Assembly (NCBI GenBank): GCA_000016765.1
Contig: CP000699.1
Coordinates: 4,777,501 to 4,841,500, forward strand
Source of the DNA: Rhizorhabdus wittichii RW1
GTDB lineage: Bacteria; Pseudomonadota; Alphaproteobacteria; Sphingomonadales; Sphingomonadaceae
Length of the DNA: 64,000 bases
Direction: 5' to 3'
This document shows, piece by piece, positions 19,351-28,749 of the stretch. The position numbers were made by a program, and so were the translations under genes. Each line of letters opens with the position of its first letter. Positions within the stretch are counted from its first letter, which is position 1. The notes below the pieces were generated by a model. The model was not told the DNA's origin. It saw nothing but the letters and a program-made list of their open reading frames with translations, and made no database searches.

Positions 19351-21618
19351 ATGAAAAAGCTTCACAGGGTCATATTGTGCGCCGGCGCGGCGGGCTGGGC
19401 CTCGATCGCGGCCACCCAGGGCGCCTTTGCCCAGGCCGCGCCGGTCGACGACAGCGGCGAGATCGTCGTCACCGCGCAGAAGCGCGCCCAGTCGGTCCAG
19501 GACGTCGGCATCTCGCTGACCGCGATCGGCGCCGACGAGCTGCGCCGCAACCAGATGACCGACGTCAACCAGCTCGCCAACCAGATCCCCAACGTGCTCG
19601 CGACGACCAGCTCGAACCTGCCCGCCTTCACGGTGCGCGGCATCGGCCTGAACGAGTTCGCGTCGAACTTCGACTCGCCGGTCGCGGTCCATATCGACGA
19701 GGTCTACAAGTCGAAGCCCTACATGCTGTCGATGCCCTTCTACGACATCCAGCGGGTCGAGGCGCTGAAGGGGCCGCAGGGCACGCTGTTCGGCCGCAAC
19801 ACCACCGGCGGATCGGTCAACTATTACACGCAGGAGCCGCAGTTCACCCCGAGCGGCGGCTTCAACGCCAGCATCGACAATTACGGCCGGGTGCGCGCCG
19901 ACGGCTTCTTCAACCAGCCGCTCAGCGACACCGTCGCCGCCCGCGCCTCCTATTATGTCGCGCAAGGCTGGGGCGGCCCCTATCGCAACCTGCTGACCGG
20001 CAAGGACTTCGGCAAGCCGAACCAGCTCGCCGGCCGCCTCCAGCTCAAATGGGCGGGCGAGGGCACGACCGCGCGGCTGATGGTCTACGGCTTCAAGGAC
20101 AAGAGCCAGCTCACCCCCTATAAGAGCCCGGGCCTGTTCAACCCGGACGGCAGCTATTGCGCCGCCGTCTTCACTGGCGCGATCCAGAAGGACCGGGGCG
20201 CCTGCCTGAAGTTCGGCTCGTTCGTGCCGGGGCCCGACCCGCGCGGCCTGCGCGAGACGCAGAGCATCCGCAACATGAACGCCGACGCGCCGTGGAAGGC
20301 CGACAATTCGGCATTCGGCGGCTATCTGCGGCTGGAGCAGGAGGCGGGCGCCTTCCAGCTCACCTCGATCACCGCGTTCGACTATTTCGAGCGCGACCAG
20401 GTCGATGACGGCGACAACACGCCCTATGTCGCGGTCAACCAGAACCTCTACAGCCGGATCAAGCAGCTCTCGCAGGAGCTGCGCGCGACGGCGAAGTTCG
20501 ACCGGCTCAACGTCCTGATCGGCGGCTTCTTCGAGCATGACTCGATCGACGAGGCGACCAACGCCAATACGAGCGAGAATCCGTTGACCGGCCTGCCGCC
20601 CTTCGCGCCGCGCCTCGCCGACGACTACAAGCAGAAGGTCCGCTCGCTCGCGATCTTCACCAACAACGAATATGCGGTGACCGACCAGCTCTCGCTGATC
20701 GTCGGCCTGCGCTACACCAACGACCGCACCTCGCTCGACGGCAGCACCTATCTGGGCGCGAACGACCCGAGCGGCCGCCGCCACCTGATCACCCCGGTGA
20801 TCCCGGTCGACGCGCTCGTCGCGCACCGCACCGACGGCACCACCTCCTTCCGGGGCGGCGTCAACTGGAAGGCGTCGCGCGACCAGCTCTTCTACGCCTC
20901 GATCTCGCGCGGCTTCCGCAGCGGCGGCTACAGTGTGCCGTTCGGCGGCGTGATCACGACCTTCGACCCGGAACGGCTGACCGCCTATGAGATCGGGTCG
21001 AAGTCGCGGCTGCTCGATCGCACGCTCGACCTGAACCTCGCGGCCTTCTTCTACGATTACAAGGACATCCAGACCAACGTCGACGATCCGCTGTCGCCGC
21101 TGGTGCCGATCACCCGCAACATCGGCGGCTCGCGCACCTATGGCGCCGAGGCGGAGCTGACCTGGCGGCCCGATCCGAGCTGGACGGTGCGGCTGGGCGG
21201 CAGCTATCTCGACGCCAGGTTCCGCAACACCACGGCGGTCATCACCACCTATGCGGGGCCGGTGCCGCTCGACGGCAAGCGTCCGGTCAACACGCCGAAA
21301 TGGACCGCGCAGGGCCTGATCCAGAAGAGCGTGCCGCTGAGCGACGACCTCGACCTGATCGGCAGCACCGACTTCAAATATACCGCCAAGCGCTATCTGG
21401 AGGCGACCAACCAGCTGTTCGACCGGGCGCCCGCCTATTGGGTGCAGAACGCGCGGCTGGCCGTCGCCAGCAAGTCGGGTGGCTGGGAGATCGCGGCCTG
21501 GGGCAAGAACATCTTCAACAAGGATTACCTGACCTACCTGAACAACATCAGCTTCTTCCGCATCGAGATCTATGGCGAGCCGGTTTCCTACGGCCTTTCC
21601 GCCTCGATCAAGTTCTGA
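19351..21618 (+). CDS. TonB-dependent outer-membrane receptor
   Basis: A complete 755-residue receptor. MKKLHRVILCAGAAG begins a signal peptide cut near AFAQA; then comes the TonB box region GEIVVTAQKRAQSVQDV, the plug domain (about 45-155) with VEALKGPQGTLFGRNTTGG, and the barrel ending SYGLSASIKF with the terminal aromatic residue needed for barrel assembly. The ATG at 19351 follows AAAGGGG; frames reaching back to 19180 lack a site. The ligand is unknown. It is divergent from the AraC regulator and followed after 55 bp by the deacetylase-like gene, so the ligand may be an acetylated or amide compound (inference). Confidence 0.95.
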   Translation: MKKLHRVILCAGAAGWASIAATQGAFAQAAPVDDSGEIVVTAQKRAQSVQDVGISLTAIGADELRRNQMTDVNQLANQIPNVLATTSSNLPAFTVRGIGLNEFASNFDSPVAVHIDEVYKSKPYMLSMPFYDIQRVEALKGPQGTLFGRNTTGGSVNYYTQEPQFTPSGGFNASIDNYGRVRADGFFNQPLSDTVAARASYYVAQGWGGPYRNLLTGKDFGKPNQLAGRLQLKWAGEGTTARLMVYGFKDKSQLTPYKSPGLFNPDGSYCAAVFTGAIQKDRGACLKFGSFVPGPDPRGLRETQSIRNMNADAPWKADNSAFGGYLRLEQEAGAFQLTSITAFDYFERDQVDDGDNTPYVAVNQNLYSRIKQLSQELRATAKFDRLNVLIGGFFEHDSIDEATNANTSENPLTGLPPFAPRLADDYKQKVRSLAIFTNNEYAVTDQLSLIVGLRYTNDRTSLDGSTYLGANDPSGRRHLITPVIPVDALVAHRTDGTTSFRGGVNWKASRDQLFYASISRGFRSGGYSVPFGGVITTFDPERLTAYEIGSKSRLLDRTLDLNLAAFFYDYKDIQTNVDDPLSPLVPITRNIGGSRTYGAEAELTWRPDPSWTVRLGGSYLDARFRNTTAVITTYAGPVPLDGKRPVNTPKWTAQGLIQKSVPLSDDLDLIGSTDFKYTAKRYLEATNQLFDRAPAYWVQNARLAVASKSGGWEIAAWGKNIFNKDYLTYLNNISFFRIEIYGEPVSYGLSASIKF

Positions 21619-21673
21619 CAACAAGGGGCCGGGGCGCGGCGACGTGGTCCGGCCCGGACATGGCGGTATTCAC

Positions 21674-22795
21674 ATGACGACCGGTTTCTACACCGACGAA
21701 CGCTGCTTCTGGCATTCGGTCGGGATGCAGGCGCTGTTCCTGCCCGTGGGCGGCTGGGTCCAGCCTCCTTCGGGCGCGGCCGGCGCGGACACGCCCGATT
21801 CCAAGCGACGGCTGCTCTCGCTGGTGCAGGCGAGCGGGCTGATCGATCATCTGGCGGTGGCGAGCGCCGATCCCGTCAGCCGGGAGGACATGCTCCGCGT
21901 CCACACGGTCGACTATATCGACCGCTTCAAGGCGACGAGCGACGCGGGCGGCGGCGATCTCGGCGGCTTCGCGCCGTTCAGCCAGGGCGGCTACGAGATC
22001 GCGGCGCTGTCGGCGGGGCTGGCGAAGCGGGCGGTCGACGACGTGCTGTCGGGCCGGCATCGCAACGCCTATGCGCTGTGCCGCCCGGCCGGCCATCACT
22101 GCCTGCCCGACGGGTCGATGGGCTTCTGCCTGCTGTGCAACATCCCGATCGCGATCGAGGCGGCGCGCGCCCGCCACGGCGCGCTGCGCGTCGCGGTGGT
22201 CGACTGGGACGTCCATCACGGCAACGGCACCCAGGCGGTCTATTACGGCCGCGACGACACGCTCACCATCTCGCTCCACCAGGAGAATTGCTTCCCGCCC
22301 GGCTATAGTGGCGAGGAGGATCGCGGCGAGGGCAGGGGCGCCGGCTGCAACCTCAACATCCCCTTGCCGCCGGGCGCGGGCGACGAGGCCTATCGCCACG
22401 CGCTGCGGGCGCTGGTGATCCCGGCGATCGAGCGCTTCCGTCCCGACCTGATCGTCGTCGCCAGCGGCCTCGACGCCGGCGCCGCCGATCCGCTCGCCCG
22501 GATGCTCGTGCACAGCGAGACCTTCCGCGCGATGACCGGCGAGCTGATGGCGCTCGCCGACCGGCTGTGCGGCGGCAAGCTCGTCGTCGTCCATGAGGGG
22601 GGCTATTCGGAGGCGGTGGTGCCGTTCCTCGGCCTCGCCATCATCGAGACGCTCAGCGGCCATCGCACCGACGTGGTCGACCCCACGCTCGACATCTTCG
22701 TGCCGCAGCAGCCGGGGGCGAAGTCGCTCGCCTTCCAGCGGCAGGTGATCGACGAGATGGTCGAGGCCTGGACAGCGTCGCAGGCCGGGATCTGA
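21674..22795 (+). CDS. class II histone-deacetylase-like amidohydrolase
   Basis: A 373-residue member of the arginase/deacetylase superfamily. The zinc site is visible: D179 and H181 in VVDWDVHHGNGTQ, and D267 in VVASGLDAGAADPLARM. The histidine pair H141/H142 (RPAGHHCLPD) acts in catalysis, and VVHEGGYSE near the C-terminus carries the catalytic tyrosine. Bacterial relatives remove acetyl groups from polyamines or cleave other amides; histones are not implied. It has no signal peptide, so it is cytoplasmic. It sits between two TonB receptors, 55 bp after the first, suggesting it processes the imported compound. Confidence 0.9.
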   Translation: MTTGFYTDERCFWHSVGMQALFLPVGGWVQPPSGAAGADTPDSKRRLLSLVQASGLIDHLAVASADPVSREDMLRVHTVDYIDRFKATSDAGGGDLGGFAPFSQGGYEIAALSAGLAKRAVDDVLSGRHRNAYALCRPAGHHCLPDGSMGFCLLCNIPIAIEAARARHGALRVAVVDWDVHHGNGTQAVYYGRDDTLTISLHQENCFPPGYSGEEDRGEGRGAGCNLNIPLPPGAGDEAYRHALRALVIPAIERFRPDLIVVASGLDAGAADPLARMLVHSETFRAMTGELMALADRLCGGKLVVVHEGGYSEAVVPFLGLAIIETLSGHRTDVVDPTLDIFVPQQPGAKSLAFQRQVIDEMVEAWTASQAGI

Positions 22796-22906
22796 GGACA
22801 GGAGGGCAAGCCATTGAACTCAAAGAAGTTCGAATTCGGTTGCTGGAATGTATAGACATTAGGAGTGTGGCCGAAAGGTCGCAGCCCGATAGGAACTGCC
22901 TATTTG

Positions 22907-22920
22907 ATTGAATATTCAAT
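22907..22920. promoter_or_regulatory. 14-bp perfect palindrome ATTGAATATTCAAT
   Basis: ATTGAATATTCAAT is a perfect palindrome located 68 bp upstream of the TonB receptor start at 22988, within an AT-rich 190-bp gap that contrasts with the GC-rich genome. It looks like a repressor operator over the promoter. No dedicated regulator gene is adjacent apart from the AraC type at 18146-19069. Confidence 0.45.
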
Positions 22921-22987
22921 TGACTTGTCCAACGCCCCTGCGGACAAGACCGGATATAGTTCGACATATGTCTGGGAGAAAAAGGGT

Positions 22988-25219
22988 ATGATGCAATCGC
23001 AGCTTCGCAGCCTGTCGCAGGCCAGCGGGAAGGCCCTGGCCGCCGCGCTGATGCTGACGGGCGTCCATGGCGCGGCGCTGGCGCAGGACGGCGGCGCGAC
23101 CGCCGAGGCGGAGGCCCCGGCCTATGGCGACATCGTCGTCACCGCGCAGAAGCGCGAGCAGAATATCCAGAAGGTCGGCGTCGCGATCAGCGCGCTCGGC
23201 AAGCAGGGCCTGGCCGATCTCGGCCGGCAGGACATCTCCGCGCTGGCGACCAAGCTCCCGAGCGTGCAGGTGCTGGCCTACAGCCCGACCCTGACCGTCT
23301 TCAACATCCGCGGCGTGTCGCAGAACGACTTCGCCGACTCGCAGGAGGCGCCGATCGCCTTCTATAACGACGAGGTCTATGTCAGCGCGCTCGGCGCGAT
23401 CAGCGGCCAGATGTTCGACCTCGAGCGCGTCGAGATGCTGCGCGGGCCGCAGGGCACGCTGTTCGGGCGCAACGCCACCGGCGGCCTGATCCAGGTCGTG
23501 TCGGCCAAGCCGACCCGCGACCTGACCGGCTTCGGCACCGTCACCGTCGGCAGCTACGGCCAGGTCGCGACCGAGGGCGCGATCAGCGGCCCGCTGAGCG
23601 ACACGCTGCGCGCCCGCCTGTCCTTCTCCACCAACCATCATGGCGGCTACATCGACAACAGCATCGGCAAGGACCTCGGCAATTCGAAGTTCTACGGCGG
23701 CCGCTTCCAGCTTGCCGGCGACGTCGGCGAGGGCGGCGAGTTCACGCTGAAGCTGCAGGGCCTGCGCAACGACAAGGAGCGGACCGGCGGCCTTTATTCG
23801 CACCGCACCGCGATCGCCAATGCCGACGGCCTGGGCGAATATGTCGGCCGGAACGACAATCCGTTCGGCACCTGCGCCGGCTGCGACATGTTCGGCTATG
23901 TCCAGGCGGGCAACGACCCGTTCAAGGTCGCCTTCAACGGCCCAAACAATTTCAGCCGCAGCTATTGGAGCGCGTCGCTGCGCTATGTGCAGGACCTGGG
24001 CGGCGTCACGCTGACCTCGATCAGCGACTATCAGTATCTCCGGAAGCGCTACGGCGAGGACGCGGACATGTCGCCCGCCAGCACCTTCGCCTATTCGACC
24101 AGCCAGAACCTCGACCAATATTCGCAGGAACTGCGGCTGTCGAACAGCAGCGACCGCGCCACCTGGGTGGTCGGCGGCTATGCGATCAAGATCGTCAGCA
24201 AGAACGGCTACAACACCGATCTGACCGGCAGCCTGGGCCTCAGCGAGATCTATGGCGGCACGCTCAAGACGACCTCGTTCGCCGGCTTCGGCCAGCTCGA
24301 ATACAACCTGACCGACCAGGTCGCCCTGATCGGCGGCCTGCGCTATTCGGCCGACCGCAAGACGATCGACTTCACCCATGCCGAGAACGGCGTGACCGAC
24401 TTCACCTTCGACCGGGCCAGCGTCGGCAAGCTCGCGCGGCAGAAGTTCAACGACTGGTCGGGCAAGGCCGGCATCAACTTCAAGCCGAACGAGGACACGC
24501 TGATCTATGCCAGCGTCAATCGCGGCATCAAGGGCGGCGGCTTCGGCACCCCGGCGTTCAACCCCGGCGACCTGACCACCATCCCGTTCAAGGAAGAGGT
24601 GCTGACCGACTATGAGGGCGGCGTGAAGCTGACCCTGTTCGATCGCACGACCCACCTGAACCTGTCGGCCTTCTACTACGACTATAAGGACTATCAGGCG
24701 TTCGAGCTGGTCGACCTGGCGCTCGCGGTCCGCAACAAGGACGCGACGATCAAGGGCGTCGAGGCCGAGTTCAACACCCGTCCGGTCGACGGCCTCTACC
24801 TCCAGACCTTCGCCACCTATCTCGACAGCAAGGTGAAGGGCGTGATCCTGCCGGGCGGCCGCGTCGCCAATACCCGCATGCCGCAGGCGCCGAAGTGGAG
24901 CATCGGCTGGCTGGTCCGCTACGAGCTCGATGCGGGCCCCGGCCGGCTCGCGCTCCAGACCGACTGGAAATATGACAGCGCGCAATATCTCTCGACCTTC
25001 AACGCGCCGGTCGATCGCCAGCCGGGCCGGGTCGTCGGCAATGCCCGCGTCACCTATGGCTTCGGCGACGGCAAGTGGGAGGTTGCGGGCTTCGTCAACA
25101 ACCTGACCGACAAGAAGTACCGGCTCTACAATCTCGACCTGTCGGGCCCGTTCGGCTTCACCCAGCAGGCCTATGCCCGGCCGCGCTGGTTCGGCGCGAG
25201 CGTCACCCGCAGCCTGTAA
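22988..25219 (+). CDS. TonB-dependent outer-membrane receptor
   Basis: A complete 743-residue receptor beginning MMQSQLRSLSQASGK, with a signal peptide cut near GAALAQDG, a TonB box region DIVVTAQKREQNIQKVG, plug signature VEMLRGPQGTLFGRNATGG and a barrel ending WFGASVTRSL. The tandem ATGs at 22988 and 22991 follow GGAGAAAAAGGG. A cysteine pair in FGTCAGCDMFGY around residue 295 marks an extracellular loop. It is preceded by a 14-bp palindrome and followed by a strong hairpin terminator, so it is probably a single-gene transcript. The ligand is unknown. Confidence 0.95.
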   Translation: MMQSQLRSLSQASGKALAAALMLTGVHGAALAQDGGATAEAEAPAYGDIVVTAQKREQNIQKVGVAISALGKQGLADLGRQDISALATKLPSVQVLAYSPTLTVFNIRGVSQNDFADSQEAPIAFYNDEVYVSALGAISGQMFDLERVEMLRGPQGTLFGRNATGGLIQVVSAKPTRDLTGFGTVTVGSYGQVATEGAISGPLSDTLRARLSFSTNHHGGYIDNSIGKDLGNSKFYGGRFQLAGDVGEGGEFTLKLQGLRNDKERTGGLYSHRTAIANADGLGEYVGRNDNPFGTCAGCDMFGYVQAGNDPFKVAFNGPNNFSRSYWSASLRYVQDLGGVTLTSISDYQYLRKRYGEDADMSPASTFAYSTSQNLDQYSQELRLSNSSDRATWVVGGYAIKIVSKNGYNTDLTGSLGLSEIYGGTLKTTSFAGFGQLEYNLTDQVALIGGLRYSADRKTIDFTHAENGVTDFTFDRASVGKLARQKFNDWSGKAGINFKPNEDTLIYASVNRGIKGGGFGTPAFNPGDLTTIPFKEEVLTDYEGGVKLTLFDRTTHLNLSAFYYDYKDYQAFELVDLALAVRNKDATIKGVEAEFNTRPVDGLYLQTFATYLDSKVKGVILPGGRVANTRMPQAPKWSIGWLVRYELDAGPGRLALQTDWKYDSAQYLSTFNAPVDRQPGRVVGNARVTYGFGDGKWEVAGFVNNLTDKKYRLYNLDLSGPFGFTQQAYARPRWFGASVTRSL

Positions 25220-25225
25220 GGAAAA

Positions 25226-25264
25226 GGCCCGGCCGCGTCGTTGGCGCGGCCGGGCCATTCATTT
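25226..25264 (+). terminator. rho-independent-type terminator after TonB receptor
   Basis: GGCCCGGCCGCG (25226-25237) and CGCGGCCGGGCC (25245-25256) form a perfect 12-bp stem with a 7-base loop, 6 bp after the receptor stop. The stem is followed by ATTCATTTT, a short T-rich run. It may also work for the convergent SDR gene. Confidence 0.85.
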
Positions 25265-25318
25265 TACGCCACCCCCGTGTAGGTTGGGGTAACGAAGGTT
25301 TTTGGGCGGGGCGGCCGC

Positions 25319-26125
25319 TTACGCCGCCCCCTCGGTGATCTTGTCGAAGAAGGTCATCCCGACATTGGCGACCAGCGAGCCGCCGTCGACCGCGAGCACC
25401 GCGCCGTTGACGAAGGAGGCGGCGGGGGAGAGCAGCCAGGCGATTGCCTCGGCGGCCTCGTCCGAGCTGCCGGCGCGGCGCTGCGGCACGAACTCGCTGA
25501 CCTTGGCATAGGCGCCCTCGAGGTCGTCGGCGATCTGCATCGTCTCCATCTCCTCGTCGCCCATCTCGGTGCGGATCCAGCCCGGCGCGACGATATTGGC
25601 GCGCAGCCCGTCGCGGGCATGCTCATAGGCCAGCGCCTGCGTCATCAGCTGGAGGCCGGCCTTGGACGCCGAATAGGCGGCGAGGCCCGGGCCGGTCTGC
25701 ACCCCGCCGACCGAGGTGATCGAGACGACCGCGCCCTTGCGCGCCAGCAGGTGCGGAAGCGCCGCCTGGGTCAGCACGAAGGGGCCGGTCAGGTTGATGC
25801 CGATCTGCTGGTTCCAGGCGTCGAGGCTCATTTCCCCGAACGGCGCGTTGATCAGGATGCCGGCGTTGAGCACCAGGCCGTCGAGCCGGCCGAAATGCGC
25901 GACCACGTCGGCGACCAGCTTGCGCGCGGCCTCCGGATCGCCGACGTCGCTGACGAAGGGGACCGCGCCCGTCTCCGCCGCGACCGCGTCGAGCGGTGCC
26001 TTGCGGCGGCCGCATATCGCCACCCGCCACTCGCGCGACAGCCGCCGGGCCGCCGCGGCGCCGATGCCGCTGCCGCCGCCCGTGACGATGACGACCGGCT
26101 TTTCCCCATTCTGATCCTGACTCAT
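25319..26125 (-). CDS. SDR-family NAD(P)-dependent oxidoreductase
   Basis: A 268-residue classical short-chain dehydrogenase with TGGGSGIG (about residues 15-22), the VLNAGI motif, a serine in SITSVGG and the catalytic Y-x3-K in AAYSASKAG. It ends with VLAVDGGSLVANVG plus a short tail. The ATG at 26125 follows AAAGGG. It is divergent from the MFS/APC/PLP-enzyme operon and shares its promoter gap, so it may reduce or oxidise the aldehyde or alcohol made by that operon (inference). The substrate cannot be named. Confidence 0.92.
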   Translation of the reverse strand: MSQDQNGEKPVVIVTGGGSGIGAAAARRLSREWRVAICGRRKAPLDAVAAETGAVPFVSDVGDPEAARKLVADVVAHFGRLDGLVLNAGILINAPFGEMSLDAWNQQIGINLTGPFVLTQAALPHLLARKGAVVSITSVGGVQTGPGLAAYSASKAGLQLMTQALAYEHARDGLRANIVAPGWIRTEMGDEEMETMQIADDLEGAYAKVSEFVPQRRAGSSDEAAEAIAWLLSPAASFVNGAVLAVDGGSLVANVGMTFFDKITEGAA

Positions 26126-26225
26126 TCGAACACCCTTTGCCGTGGTTGAATTGAAACGCAGTCCATTTTTGGAGCAGTAGATTCGCGGTTGAGCCTGTCT
26201 TATACGCTCTTCCTAGATAAATTAT

Positions 26226-26239
26226 TGGACTGTGGTCCA
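26226..26239. promoter_or_regulatory. TGGAC-N4-GTCCA inverted repeat in divergent promoter
   Basis: TGGAC (26226-26230) and GTCCA (26235-26239) form a short palindrome in the AT-rich 156-bp gap between the SDR gene and the MFS-headed operon. A wider pair, GATTCGCG at 26180 and CGCGAATC at 26259, also brackets it. The TetR gene at the end of the operon is the obvious candidate binder. The repeat is seen; the role is inferred. Confidence 0.35.
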
Positions 26240-26281
26240 GATAGAAAATAGAAATCCACGCGAATCGATAAGGGGGACGGA

Positions 26282-27421
26282 ATGAAGTGGGCTTTTGTCG
26301 GTCCGCTGATCGGCGGCACCTTTCTGGCCATGTATCCGATGATGACGACGCCGATCCTGATCGGCGGCGCCGTCGACAGCGCGCATCTGTCGGCCGAGCA
26401 GGCGGGGTGGATCGGCACGCTGTCGATCGGCGCGGTCGCGGCGGCGTCGATGCTGATGCCGTCGCTGCTGCGGCGCTTCCCCGGCCGCCTGCCGCTCTTC
26501 CTGTTCGCGGCAATGCTGGTGGCGGGCTATCTGGGCTTCTCCGTCTCGCGCAGCTTCGCCATGTTCGGCCTGTTCGCGCTGCTCGGCGGCACCGGATCGG
26601 GCGGGTTGCTGGCGGGCATGGCGATGCGGATCGCCAAGGCGCCGAGCCCCGATCAGGTCTATGGCGTCATCTACGCGGTCGCGACCGGCATCTACGCGGT
26701 GCTGCTGTCGCTGCTGCCGGTGGTCGGCGGCGCGTTCGGGGCATCGGCGATGTTCGTCGTGCTGGGGCTGGTGGCGCTGGCGACGATGCCGGCGCTGGCG
26801 CTGCTCGGCGACGACGTCGCGCCGGGCGACGAGCATCATGACGCGACCGCGCCCAAGCCCTGGGCGATGATCGCGATCGTCGTCCTGGTCATGACGGTGG
26901 CCTTCCCGCTCTATGGCGGCGTCTACGCCTTCTCCGAGCGGCGCGCGGTGGCGATCGGGCTCGAGCCGGCGGCGATCGGCGCGACGCTGGGCGCGACCAC
27001 GCTGATGACGGTGATCGGCGCGCTGCTGGTCGCCTGGGTCGGCACCCGGCCGGGGCGCACCATCCCGACGCTGGCGACGATGGCGGTCGCGACCCTGGCC
27101 TATGGACTCGTCCTGGGGGCGGCGGGCACGATGCCGTTCATCGCCGGGATGCTCGCCTTCGGTCTGATGCAGATGGCGCTCAACTCCTATTTCTTCGGCC
27201 TCGCCTCGGTGCTCGACCGCGAGGGGCGGGTGGCGGCGGCGTTGCAGGGCTATTCGCTGGTGCCCTATGCGCTGGGCGCGGCGCTGTTCGGCACGCTCGG
27301 CAATGACGGCAATCTCGCGCGGCTCGCCTTGCCGTCGGTCGCGATCAATATCGTCGCGGCGCTGATCCTGGTGCCGATGCTGATCCGCCTCGACCGCACC
27401 GCCCAACGGAGGACCGCATGA
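26282..27421 (+). CDS. MFS transporter
   Basis: A 379-residue membrane protein with about 12 hydrophobic segments, starting MKWAFVGPLIGGTFLAMYP. The loop LLRRFPGRLPL after the second helix fits the MFS loop 2-3 position, and a second half follows the central loop GDDVAPGDEHHDATAPK. The substrate is not visible. The ATG follows GGGGGACGG. It overlaps the APC permease gene by 4 bp and is first in a five-gene operon with the PLP enzyme and kinase, so it may import the same substrate or export a product. Confidence 0.85.
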   Translation: MKWAFVGPLIGGTFLAMYPMMTTPILIGGAVDSAHLSAEQAGWIGTLSIGAVAAASMLMPSLLRRFPGRLPLFLFAAMLVAGYLGFSVSRSFAMFGLFALLGGTGSGGLLAGMAMRIAKAPSPDQVYGVIYAVATGIYAVLLSLLPVVGGAFGASAMFVVLGLVALATMPALALLGDDVAPGDEHHDATAPKPWAMIAIVVLVMTVAFPLYGGVYAFSERRAVAIGLEPAAIGATLGATTLMTVIGALLVAWVGTRPGRTIPTLATMAVATLAYGLVLGAAGTMPFIAGMLAFGLMQMALNSYFFGLASVLDREGRVAAALQGYSLVPYALGAALFGTLGNDGNLARLALPSVAINIVAALILVPMLIRLDRTAQRRTA

Positions 27422-28749
27422 CCCTCGCCCGTTCCGCGATCGACTGGCGCCACGTCGCCGGCCTCGGCGTCGCGCTGGTGATCGCCGGCCAGTTCTCCGG
27501 CTGGAACTACGGCCTCGCCTCGGCCGGCTGGGCGAACATGATCGTCGCCACGCTGCTGATGGCGTCGCTCAGCTTCGGCCTCGCCCAATGCCTGGCCGAG
27601 CTGTCGGCGGCCCGGCCGCATGCCGGCGGGCTCTACATCTATTGCGAGGACGCCTTCGGGCCGTTCGCCGGCTATCTGGTCGGCTGCGCGGTGGTGGTGG
27701 CGCTGACGATCGGCACCGGCGCCGCGGCCGAGTTCATCTCGGCCTATGCGACCCATGTCTTCGGCTTCGGCGGCTGGCCGCTCAAGATCGGCATCTTCGT
27801 CATCATCCTGCTCCTGCACCTGCGCGGGGTGGGGGAGGCGATGCGGCTGATGGTCGGCGCCGGCCTGCTGGCGCTGGCGGCGATCCTGCTGTTCGGGGTG
27901 ACGATGCTGCCGCATTTCGATCCGGCCAACCTGACCCTGCCGGGCCAGCGGCTGCACGTCGATCCGCGCGGCGTCTTCTCCTGCATCCCGTTCGCGATCT
28001 GGCTGTTCATCGCGGTCGAGCAGACCGCCGCCGCCGCCGAGGAGGTCGCGGAACCCGCGCGCAACATGCCGCGCGGCATCATCGCGGCGGTGCTGACCCT
28101 GCTCGTCACGGCGATGGTCGTCCTCGTCCTGGGCGTCGGCGGGGGCGGCATCCAGCATATCGGCGGGGCGGACGATCCGCTCTATGCCGCGATGGCGAGC
28201 CCCGAGGTCGGTGGCACCGCCGGCTGGGCGACGGCGTTCGTCGGGCTGGGCGGCATCGTCGGCCTGCTCGGCACGCTGTTCTCGCTGATCTACTCGACCT
28301 CGCGGCAGATCTTCGCGCTGGCGCGCGACGGGCGGCTGCCGGCGATCCTCGGCCGCACCAACAAGCGCGGCGCACCCGACCTGGCGCTGCTCCTCGTCGT
28401 CGCGGTCGGCGTCGGCATGTCGGCGATCTCGCCCGACAAGGTGCTGCTGATCGTCGTGCTGTCGCTGAGCCTGTCCTACGTCGTGCTGCTCGCCAGCTTC
28501 ATCCGCCTGCGCCTCGTCCGGCCCGATCTGCCGCGCCCGTTCCGCGCCGCGGGCGGGATCGGCACGGCGCTGGTCTGCATGATCCTGTCGGGCGCGCTGT
28601 TCGCCGCCTGCTTCCAGGTCGACGCGACCGTGCTGGCCGCGCTCGGCCTGCTCTTCGCGGTGATCGTCCTCAGCTATCTGCGCCTGCCGGTCCGCCGCGC
28701 GCAGCCCTCCTCCCTCCTTCCCGAAGAAAGGTCCGTCGATGCTTCCTGA
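27418..28749 (+). CDS. APC-family amino acid/amine permease
   Basis: A 443-residue permease of the amino acid-polyamine-organocation family with about 12 helices. The first helix carries ALVIAGQFSGWNYGLASAGW, matching the substrate-binding GxG-type break in helix 1, and LAELSAARPHAGGLYIYCED is the usual second-helix motif. The sequence is closest in feel to ethanolamine permeases (GxFSGWNxGL is common there). It overlaps MFS by 4 bp and the PLP-enzyme gene by 11 bp. An amino alcohol or amino acid substrate would agree with the phospho-lyase-like enzyme and kinase that follow. Confidence 0.87.
   Translation: MTLARSAIDWRHVAGLGVALVIAGQFSGWNYGLASAGWANMIVATLLMASLSFGLAQCLAELSAARPHAGGLYIYCEDAFGPFAGYLVGCAVVVALTIGTGAAAEFISAYATHVFGFGGWPLKIGIFVIILLLHLRGVGEAMRLMVGAGLLALAAILLFGVTMLPHFDPANLTLPGQRLHVDPRGVFSCIPFAIWLFIAVEQTAAAAEEVAEPARNMPRGIIAAVLTLLVTAMVVLVLGVGGGGIQHIGGADDPLYAAMASPEVGGTAGWATAFVGLGGIVGLLGTLFSLIYSTSRQIFALARDGRLPAILGRTNKRGAPDLALLLVVAVGVGMSAISPDKVLLIVVLSLSLSYVVLLASFIRLRLVRPDLPRPFRAAGGIGTALVCMILSGALFAACFQVDATVLAALGLLFAVIVLSYLRLPVRRAQPSSLLPEERSVDAS

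Noticed and set aside
22916-25258. A 780-codon minus-strand frame opposite a TonB receptor
   Set aside because: It is antisense to an intact receptor. Similar mirror frames occur opposite the other receptors because of high GC3.
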